The notes under the pieces were generated by a model. The model was given only the letters and a program-made list of their open reading frames with translations, searched no databases and was not told where the DNA came from. DNA of 48,924 nt from Clostridia bacterium (GTDB lineage Bacteria > Bacillota > Clostridia > Oscillospirales > CAG-272), in NCBI GenBank assembly GCA_017462385.1, contig JAFTRE010000024.1:1-48924 (forward strand), read 5' to 3'. Shown in pieces: positions 43,251 through 48,924 of the stretch. Made by a program: the position numbers and the translations under genes. Positions within the stretch are counted from its first letter, which is position 1, and each line of letters starts with the position of its first letter.

Positions 43251-44171
43251 ATGATGAGATCCAAAAAGACATTCGCATCTGCTGAGGAGGCACGGCGATT
43301 TGTCGAAATAAGCGAAGCTGAATTTGAGCAAAGATTAATGCTTGCAGTTGAACGCGTTTGTGAAAATAAAGACCTGAGATTGATAGGGCTTACAGGCCCC
43401 ACCTGTTCGGGCAAGACCACAACGGCCAAAAAGCTTATAAAGCATCTTACAGAGCGAGGAAAGAATGTTCATGTCGTATCTATTGACGATTTTTTCTATG
43501 ACCGTGATGTGCTGATTGCACGAGCAGACAATGATCCGAATATCGAGGTCGACTACGATTCTGAGGATACTATTGACTTTGATGCGCTTCGTGTTTGCAT
43601 AGATGAAGTGTTTTCGGATGAGCCGACACAGATACCGAAATTTGATTTTATTCAGGGAATGCGCGTCGGATACGTTACTATCGATCCGGATGATAATGAT
43701 TTATTTATTTTTGAAGGCATACAGGCGATATATCCAAAGGTTAAGGCGCTTTTCGGGAAATATAATCATAAGATTTTGTATATATGCGCGGAAAGTGCGG
43801 TGGATGTTGACGGAGTGGTGTTTGCTCCAAACGAGCTTCGTCTGATGCGCAGATTGGTGCGCGACTATAAATTCCGCGGAGCCGCCCCAGAATTTACACT
43901 GTATCTTTGGGACAGCGTCAGAGCCAATGAGGAACTGAGCATATTCCCAAATGCGGTGAACTGCGATTATTTTGTAAATTCCACTTTGCCTTTTGAGGTC
44001 AATTTGCTCGCTCCGTATTTGCGTGACATATTGCCGCGTGTGCCTGCGGATGATCCGCACAAGGATGCGGCGGATATGATACTGAAAAAGCTGGAGGGAA
44101 TAGAAGCAGTCTCGCCCGAATACCTTATTCCCGACTCACTTTGTTATGAATTTATTGAAAGACAAAAATGA
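43251..44171 (+). CDS. Uridine kinase/phosphoribulokinase-like nucleoside kinase
   Basis: A 306-residue kinase with P-loop GPTCSGKTT (about 49-57), SIDDFFYDRD and FEGIQAIYPKV, the marks of the uridine kinase/phosphoribulokinase family. The N-terminal 40 residues are shorter than the TGS-like part seen in some related clostridial kinases. I choose the ATG at 43251, five bases after the strong GAGGTGA; the GTG at 43242 lies inside that site. The product likely phosphorylates a nucleoside (uridine or other), but specificity is unknown. It overlaps the next gene by ATGA. Confidence 0.85.
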   Translation: MMRSKKTFASAEEARRFVEISEAEFEQRLMLAVERVCENKDLRLIGLTGPTCSGKTTTAKKLIKHLTERGKNVHVVSIDDFFYDRDVLIARADNDPNIEVDYDSEDTIDFDALRVCIDEVFSDEPTQIPKFDFIQGMRVGYVTIDPDDNDLFIFEGIQAIYPKVKALFGKYNHKILYICAESAVDVDGVVFAPNELRLMRRLVRDYKFRGAAPEFTLYLWDSVRANEELSIFPNAVNCDYFVNSTLPFEVNLLAPYLRDILPRVPADDPHKDAADMILKKLEGIEAVSPEYLIPDSLCYEFIERQK

Positions 44172-45442
44172 AAATATTATTTGAAAACGTAAAGTTGCTC
44201 TCCGGAGAGCAGGTGTATGTAACTGTTGACGGTGCTCGCTTCGACTATGTCGGAGTCGAGCGTCCGTCGGGAAAATTCGATCAGATAAAAAACTGTCGGG
44301 GGGCATTGCTTATCCCGGCGTTTTACAATACACATTGCCATGCAGCAATGACGCTTTTTCGGGGCGTTGGTGACGGTTTGCCGCTGTCACGTTGGCTCAA
44401 CGAAAAGATATTTCCCGCTGAGGACAAGCTGACATGGGACGCTACATATTGGGCGACCTTGCTCGGCTGTGCCGAAATGATAAGCAGTGGAACGGTGTCA
44501 TTCTCGGACATGTATATGTTTGAGGATGCGGTTGCGGACGCAGTCATTGAATGCGGAGTTAAGGCAAATCTGGCGCGCGGACTTGTGTCGTTTGATGAGA
44601 ACGCGGATTTTGCGCAGGATACAAGATTTTGCGAAGCCAAAGAACTGTATAACCGCTATAACGGAGCGGAGGACGACAGAATAAAAATAGAAATGTCGCT
44701 CCATGCGGAGTATACAAATGTTGAGGCATATTGTGCCTATGTCGCCGACTATTGCCGCGCACATGACATTCCGATACAGCTTCATTTGTCCGAAACGCGG
44801 GACGAGCATGAAAAGTGTATTGCCAAGTACGGTGTTACTCCAACCGGATTTTTTGAGCGTGCGGGCGTGCTTGATGCCGCTGTGACAGCGGCGCATTGTG
44901 TGTGGGTCAGTGACGAGGATATAGAACTGCTTGCACAAAACAAAGTAAGCGTATCGCATAATCCGTCGAGCAATTTAAAGCTCGGGAGCGGTGTTATGCC
45001 GTATTCAAAAATCGCGGCGAGCGGCGTGCTTGTCGCATTGGGTACTGACGGTGCGGCTTCAAATAATTCACTCAACATTATGAAAGAAATGCAGCTTGCC
45101 GCACTGCTTCACAAGGGTATGCAGTACGATGCCGCCGCGGCGGGCGCGCGAGAAATGCTTGATGTTGCAACTGTCAACGGCGCAAAGGTACAGCGCCGCG
45201 AGGATTGCGTGTGTATCGCTCACGGTTACCGTGCCGATGCGGTGCTTATAGACCTTAATGCGCCAAACACATTGCCGTCGTCAGATCTGTATGCTACGCT
45301 GATGTACAGCGCAGACCGCTCAAATGTTTTGATGACTATGTGTGACGGCAGAATATTATTCGAGAACGGCGAGTATAAATCTATTGATATCGAACGCGTG
45401 AAATTTAATTTCAGTCGTTGCGTGTCGCAAATTTTTGAATAA
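44168..45442 (+). CDS. Amidohydrolase, methylthioadenosine/S-adenosylhomocysteine deaminase-like
   Basis: A 424-residue metal-dependent amidohydrolase. The metal ligands are present: H56 and H58 (NTHCHAAMTLFRG), the His of QLHLSETRDE, the His of AHCVWVSDED and the Asp of GTDGAASNNSLN. These blocks match the MtaD/SAH deaminase group, which deaminates adenosine-like moieties; related enzymes deaminate guanine or other purines. Overlap with the kinase gene suggests a shared nucleoside-salvage role. The exact substrate is open. Confidence 0.87.
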   Translation: MKILFENVKLLSGEQVYVTVDGARFDYVGVERPSGKFDQIKNCRGALLIPAFYNTHCHAAMTLFRGVGDGLPLSRWLNEKIFPAEDKLTWDATYWATLLGCAEMISSGTVSFSDMYMFEDAVADAVIECGVKANLARGLVSFDENADFAQDTRFCEAKELYNRYNGAEDDRIKIEMSLHAEYTNVEAYCAYVADYCRAHDIPIQLHLSETRDEHEKCIAKYGVTPTGFFERAGVLDAAVTAAHCVWVSDEDIELLAQNKVSVSHNPSSNLKLGSGVMPYSKIAASGVLVALGTDGAASNNSLNIMKEMQLAALLHKGMQYDAAAAGAREMLDVATVNGAKVQRREDCVCIAHGYRADAVLIDLNAPNTLPSSDLYATLMYSADRSNVLMTMCDGRILFENGEYKSIDIERVKFNFSRCVSQIFE

Positions 45443-45457
45443 TATTTAGGAGGCTTA

Positions 45458-47116
45458 ATGTCACATACCCCACAAAATGCCGCCGATGGGCGGGCGGGGA
45501 CTGTCAAAAAGCTTTTTTCGGGCACCGCGGTGCTTGCCTTTGCGGCGGTGGTGTCTAAAATAATAGGACTTGTATATAAAGTGCCGCTCATTGGATATGT
45601 CGGCGTGGAGGGAATGGCGTATTTTCTGGCGGCAAACCACATATATGTTCTGCTGTTCGTTATTTCCACATCGGGTCTGCCTGTTGCTGTTGCCGTAATG
45701 GTGTCGGGGGCTGTGGCGAGAGATGACAAAAATGCAGTACGCAGAATATATAAAACCGCACTCGGGTTGTTCGTAACTCTCGGGACGTTGGGTACTGTCG
45801 TAATGCTTGTCGGCGCCGAAAAAATATCTTATATGATAAACATTCCGCAGGCGGCATTTAGCATTATGGCTATTGCTCCGGCGGTGTTGATGGCATGCAT
45901 TTCGGGTGCTTTGCGCGGATATTTCCAAGGGCATCAGATAATGACGCCTACCGCTGTCTCTCAGACTATCGAGGCGGTGGGTAAGCTGGTGCTGGGCTTG
46001 GCTGGGGCGATGTATGCTTCATCTAAGGGCATGGGTGACGAAGCGGTTGCCGCGTACGCCATTTTCGGCATAACTGCCGGTGTGGGCCTTTCCATGATAT
46101 ATCTGTTGGTGGCTAAATTTGTGTTTGACAGACGGCATTATGCTCACATTGAACGTAGAGTAGGCGATCAAGAGCATTTTTTCGGGAAATTGATACGTCT
46201 CGCTTTGCCCGTTACGCTCAGCTCGGCGATAATAAGTCTGGGTGGCGTTATTGATACCGCACTGATACCAAATTGTCTGGCCATATGCGGCATTTCAGCA
46301 TCAGATGCTAACACGTTGTATAGCTGTTACGGAAATATGGCGGTACCGTTGTTCAGCCTTACCCCGTCGCTTATTTCACCGATAGCCATGTCACTTGTTC
46401 CGCTTGTTTCGGCGGCAAGAAGCGCGGGAGACAAAGAGGGAGAAGTGACCGCAGTTTGCCCGGCACTTCGGCTGACATTGCTTTTGGCATTGCCTGCATC
46501 TGTCGGCATATCGGTCTTTGCAGAGCCGGTCTTGGGCATGATCTTTTCCTCTGACATGGCGGCGGCAAGAACTGCGGCACCGCTGTTATCTATTTTGGCG
46601 CTTTCCATAGTACCTGCATGTCTTATAACTACTACAAATGCTGTGCTTCAAGCTCAGGGCAAGGCGGGAAAGACCATTTTTTCCATGGTGTGCGGAGTCG
46701 CGGTCAAGCTTGTATCGGAGTATTTGCTTGTCAGCAATAGTGCTGTCAATATTTACGGAGCACCGATCAGCACACTTTTGTGCGATATGACTGTCATCGG
46801 CTTTAATATCTATTTTGTGATGAAATGCTCGCCGCGACTTGATGCGCTGATACGTCCCGCGGTTGGAACGGCAGTGTCAGCACTTGGAGCGGTCGGAGTT
46901 GCCGCCCTTGTTTGGCGGGCTATGAGTTTGTCCCAAAGGGGAAATATTGCGGTGATAGTGCTTATCGTAGGCACAGTTGTGTTATACTTTGCATTGGCAT
47001 TGCTGCTCGGAGCTGTAGACCGAGATATGATAGGTATGATACCCGGAATTAAAAATAAATCAGGAAAAAGGAAAAAATCAAATGAACAGAGAGCAAAAAA
47101 TAGCATATCTGCTTGA
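45458..47116 (+). CDS. SpoVB/YabM-like polysaccharide flippase
   Basis: A 552-residue polytopic protein of the MOP flippase family, with more than a dozen hydrophobic segments and the family opening KKLFSGTAVLAFAAVVSKIIGLVYKVPLIGYVG. In Bacillus subtilis the equivalent gene yabM lies just before yabN (mazG), as here. It probably moves lipid-linked wall precursors during sporulation or wall growth. AGGAGG precedes the ATG. Its last 35 bases overlap the start of mazG, and the tail after the last helix (KNKSGKRKKSNEQRAKN) is basic and cytosolic. A paralogue lies at 5142-6680. Confidence 0.87.
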   Translation: MSHTPQNAADGRAGTVKKLFSGTAVLAFAAVVSKIIGLVYKVPLIGYVGVEGMAYFLAANHIYVLLFVISTSGLPVAVAVMVSGAVARDDKNAVRRIYKTALGLFVTLGTLGTVVMLVGAEKISYMINIPQAAFSIMAIAPAVLMACISGALRGYFQGHQIMTPTAVSQTIEAVGKLVLGLAGAMYASSKGMGDEAVAAYAIFGITAGVGLSMIYLLVAKFVFDRRHYAHIERRVGDQEHFFGKLIRLALPVTLSSAIISLGGVIDTALIPNCLAICGISASDANTLYSCYGNMAVPLFSLTPSLISPIAMSLVPLVSAARSAGDKEGEVTAVCPALRLTLLLALPASVGISVFAEPVLGMIFSSDMAAARTAAPLLSILALSIVPACLITTTNAVLQAQGKAGKTIFSMVCGVAVKLVSEYLLVSNSAVNIYGAPISTLLCDMTVIGFNIYFVMKCSPRLDALIRPAVGTAVSALGAVGVAALVWRAMSLSQRGNIAVIVLIVGTVVLYFALALLLGAVDRDMIGMIPGIKNKSGKRKKSNEQRAKNSISA

Positions 47117-47891
47117 AAAAGAACACTATAATATTGATGATCTGAACATGATAGTCGGTATACTTCGCGGTGAGGGCGGTTGCCCGTGGGACAGAGAGCA
47201 AACGCATGAAAGCATCCGAAATGATCTTATAGAGGAGACATACGAGGTCATAGAGGCAATAGACACCAAAAATTCTGAGCTTATGCAAGAGGAGCTTGGC
47301 GATGTGTTGCTTCAGGTCACCTTTCATACCGACATAGAGCGCGAGGCGGGAAGATTTGAATTCGGTGATGTCACGGACGGTATTTGCCGCAAGCTGATAC
47401 ATCGCCATCCGCATGTTTTCGGAGATGTAAGCGTCAGCTCGTCCGCGCAGGTGCTTTCCAATTGGGATAAGATAAAAAGCGAGGAAAAAAGCCGTGTTAC
47501 CGTGACCGACAAGCTTCGTTCCATTCCGCCCATGCTGCCCGCACTTATGAGAGCAACAAAGGTTGGAAAGAAGGCGGCGTGCTTTGATTTCGCCGATGCA
47601 GATGCCGTCATGCTCAAGCTTGATGAGGAAACAGCCGAGCTCAAAGCGGCAATCAGCGGAGAGTCTCGGGAGCGGGTTGCGGAGGAGTTGGGAGATCTGT
47701 TGTTGACTATAACAAGTCTTGCCAGAAAGCTCGGCGTGGACTCGGAGGAGGCATTGCGCCATGCCACTGATAAGTTTATTGATAGGTTTGAAAAGGTTGA
47801 GACCGAGGTGCTGCGGCAAGGCATGAATATGGATGCGCTTGAAATGCAAGAACTTGATAAAATATGGGATAAAATTAAGCAAAATAAATAA
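47082..47891 (+). CDS. mazG: Nucleoside triphosphate pyrophosphohydrolase MazG
   Basis: A 269-residue MazG with two tandem helical domains, each bearing the EExxE...EELGD motif: EETYEVIEA/EELGDVLLQ in the first half and EETAELKAA/EELGDLLLT in the second. The CPWDREQTH block is typical of the N-terminal domain. It converts NTPs to NMP and pyrophosphate, clearing damaged nucleotides. Unlike the Bacillus YabN fusion there is no tetrapyrrole methylase domain. It overlaps the flippase gene by 35 bases and has AAAGGA upstream. Confidence 0.94.
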   Translation: MNREQKIAYLLEKEHYNIDDLNMIVGILRGEGGCPWDREQTHESIRNDLIEETYEVIEAIDTKNSELMQEELGDVLLQVTFHTDIEREAGRFEFGDVTDGICRKLIHRHPHVFGDVSVSSSAQVLSNWDKIKSEEKSRVTVTDKLRSIPPMLPALMRATKVGKKAACFDFADADAVMLKLDEETAELKAAISGESRERVAEELGDLLLTITSLARKLGVDSEEALRHATDKFIDRFEKVETEVLRQGMNMDALEMQELDKIWDKIKQNK

Positions 47892-47919
47892 AAAAGTCAT
47901 AAAAATATTAAAAAAACTA

Positions 47920-47948
47920 TTGAATATATAGCCAAGTAATGATATAAT
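47920..47948 (+). promoter_or_regulatory. hup promoter
   Basis: TTGAAT (47920-47925), 17-base spacer, TATAAT (47943-47948), 34 bases before the HU gene. It lets HU be expressed apart from the upstream sporulation/housekeeping operon. Confidence 0.7.
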
Positions 47949-47982
47949 AGAAGTACCAAAAAATTTATTAAGAGGTGCAAAA

Positions 47983-48255
47983 ATGAATAAGGCTCAACTT
48001 ATCAACGAAGTAGCTTCCCTTGGAGGACTCAAGAAAAAAGACGCGGCTGCAGCTGTGGATGCGACAATTGAGGCAATAGTTAAGGCGCTTGAAGCAGACG
48101 ACAAGGTTCAGCTTTCGGGTTTTGGAACATTTGAGGTCAAGAGCCGCGGTGAGAGAACCGGTCGCAACCCCAAAACAGGCGAATCTGTTGTTATCCCCGC
48201 TACAAAATACCCTGTATTTACCGCCAGCAAGGCGCTCAAAAAGTCTTTTAAATAA
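47983..48255 (+). CDS. hup: DNA-binding protein HU
   Basis: A 90-residue HU, the abundant dimeric nucleoid protein. It has the canonical helical N-terminus (MNKAQLINEVASLGGLKKKD), the GFGTFEVKSRGERTGRNPKTG DNA-binding arm and the KYPVFTASKALKK end. AGAGGT lies before the ATG and it has its own promoter. It sits between mazG and rqcP. Confidence 0.97.
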   Translation: MNKAQLINEVASLGGLKKKDAAAAVDATIEAIVKALEADDKVQLSGFGTFEVKSRGERTGRNPKTGESVVIPATKYPVFTASKALKKSFK

Positions 48256-48260
48256 TATCC

Positions 48261-48503
48261 ATGCGACTTGATAAATTTTTAAAAGTATCGAGGATAATCA
48301 AGCGCCGTACAGTGGCAAATGATGCGTGTGACACAGAGCATGTGAGCGTTAACGGCAAGCGTGCCAAAGCGTCATATGATGTTAAAGAAAACGATATAAT
48401 CGAAATTACATTCGGGCAGAGAACACTGAAAGTCAGAGTTCTTGATGTGCGGGAACATACCGCCAAGGCTGACGCATCATCGCTTTACGAGGTAATTGAA
48501 TAA
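48261..48503 (+). CDS. rqcP: S4-domain RNA-binding protein RqcP (YabO)
   Basis: An 80-residue protein consisting of one S4 RNA-binding domain: MRLDKFLKVSRIIKRRTVANDAC, then VSVNGKRAKASYDVKENDIIEI. RqcP/YabO works with RqcH in ribosome-associated quality control, assisting alanine tailing of stalled chains on the 50S subunit. It starts five bases after hup, so it is co-transcribed with it, and precedes yabP as in Bacillus. Confidence 0.93.
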   Translation: MRLDKFLKVSRIIKRRTVANDACDTEHVSVNGKRAKASYDVKENDIIEITFGQRTLKVRVLDVREHTAKADASSLYEVIE

Positions 48504-48512
48504 TTGTGACAG

Positions 48513-48550
48513 CTTCCGCATATGATTTATCATCCATACATATGCGGAGG
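48513..48550 (+). promoter_or_regulatory. Hairpin pairing the yabP ribosome binding site
   Basis: A 12-base stem (48513-48524 with 48539-48550, one G-T pair) with a 14-base AT-rich loop fills the gap between rqcP and yabP. Its right arm contains GCGGAGG, the ribosome site of yabP, so in the folded RNA that site would be hidden. It could limit translation of yabP until it is opened, or act as a weak terminator, although no T run follows. Confidence 0.5.
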
Positions 48551-48556
48551 TTTGTT

Positions 48557-48844
48557 ATGAATACGGAAAAAGCAAGACAGACGGTGCTGGTGCACGATTG
48601 TTCCATACGTTCTCGTGCGCACGCAGATATAACGGGTGTGCGCGAGGTTCTAAGCTTTGACGAGGGTAGTGTAGTCCTTGTTACGAATTGCGGAGAGATG
48701 ACGCTGGAGGGGCAGGAGCTCAGGGTCGGAACGCTTGACACAGAGCGCGGCATCGTAGCGGTGGACGGTAAAATATCGGCGCTTTATTATTCGGATAATA
48801 CGCAAAAGAAACGTCGCGGAATATTCGGAAGGGCGGCGGATTGA
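48557..48844 (+). CDS. yabP: Sporulation protein YabP
   Basis: A 95-residue YabP-family protein, expressed in the mother cell in Bacillus and needed for normal spore development. The central region (ITGVREVLSFDEGSVVLVTNCGEMTLEGQELRVG) is the YabP/YqfC fold. The ATG at 48557 has GCGGAGG six bases upstream and is preferred to earlier in-frame ATGs that precede that site. Its stop overlaps yabQ (TGATG). Confidence 0.9.
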   Translation: MNTEKARQTVLVHDCSIRSRAHADITGVREVLSFDEGSVVLVTNCGEMTLEGQELRVGTLDTERGIVAVDGKISALYYSDNTQKKRRGIFGRAAD

Positions 48845-48924
48845 TGGGAATAGATCCTGCGGCGCTCGCGCGAATGACCGCATTGTCGGTTGTGCTCGGC
48901 GTGGGGCTCGAACTGTTTTTGGAG
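48844..48924 (+). CDS. yabQ: Spore cortex protein YabQ, first 27 codons
   Basis: The window ends within this gene. Only 27 codons are seen, MGIDPAALARMTALSVVLGV and a little more, giving a hydrophobic first segment. The start overlaps the yabP stop and the position immediately after yabP matches Bacillus yabQ, a membrane protein needed for cortex formation. The assignment rests chiefly on gene order. Confidence 0.65.
   Translation, partial: MGIDPAALARMTALSVVLGVGLELFLE

Noticed and set aside
48513-48550. Hairpin before yabP as a rho-independent terminator
   Set aside because: It lacks a T tract on the plus strand and its right arm is the yabP ribosome site, so I list it as a translation-affecting hairpin instead.

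Overview
The window reads as chromosome of an anaerobic, endospore-forming Clostridia-type Firmicute (Bacillota). The grounds are dipicolinate synthase genes (dpaAB), two SpoVB-type flippases, yabP/yabQ sporulation genes, a rubredoxin, a ferredoxin-linked 2-oxoacid oxidoreductase, a Gram-positive SOS box, AGGAGG-type ribosome sites and housekeeping promoters close to TTGACA-17-TATAAT. Nothing in the sequence fixes the genus. I saw no rRNA, tRNA, CRISPR array, insertion sequence, phage gene or attachment site. No gene-free stretch exceeds 300 bases; the longest gaps (about 200-270 bases, before lexA, rubredoxin, the GDPD gene, pncB and cdaA) hold promoters and little else that I can recognise.

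Layout, left to right. 1-5.1 kb: the 5' part of GTP-type PEP carboxykinase (minus strand), divergent from lexA, which has an SOS box over its own promoter; then an FtsX-type ABC permease and its ATPase. 5.1-7.2 kb: a SpoVB-like flippase (minus) divergent from rubredoxin. 7.2-12.3 kb: polA (plus) converging on radA, with cwlD and acpP further upstream on the minus strand. 12.5-17.1 kb: a glycerophosphodiester phosphodiesterase-like gene and comEC (plus) converging on lysA (minus). 17.2-18.7 kb: dpaA-dpaB for spore dipicolinate, which draws on the same pathway as lysine.

18.8-28.4 kb is a sugar and accessory block: a lone solute-binding lipoprotein, a GH106-type rhamnosidase with L-rhamnose isomerase, a nicotinate phosphoribosyltransferase gene broken by a one-base frameshift, and an L-ribulose-5-phosphate 4-epimerase with an iron-dependent alcohol dehydrogenase. 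28.5-32.4 kb: a GNAT acetyltransferase, then a minus-strand operon of a P-loop ATPase, ferredoxin and the alpha, beta and gamma subunits of a VorB-type 2-oxoacid:ferredoxin oxidoreductase.

32.6-48.9 kb is one long plus-strand run of core genes: cdaA-cdaR (c-di-AMP), an FAD-dependent dehydrogenase, RseC, recJ, relA, dtd, hemZ, a uridine-kinase-like gene, an MTA/SAH deaminase-like amidohydrolase, then a spoVB-like gene, mazG, hup, rqcP, yabP and the start of yabQ. That last group resembles the yabM-yabN-yabO-yabP-yabQ order of Bacillus subtilis, with hup inserted. Many joints are start/stop overlaps (ATGA, TGATG, TAATG, GTGA), so much of this is operonic.

Most of the window is ordinary core genome. 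The points most worth checking are the pncB frameshift, a hairpin that pairs the yabP ribosome site, the ATPase heading the 2-oxoacid oxidoreductase operon, a ComEC with a degraded nuclease-like domain, and a perfect palindrome that contains both stop codons of the convergent polA and radA genes. I found no clearly new multi-gene system.
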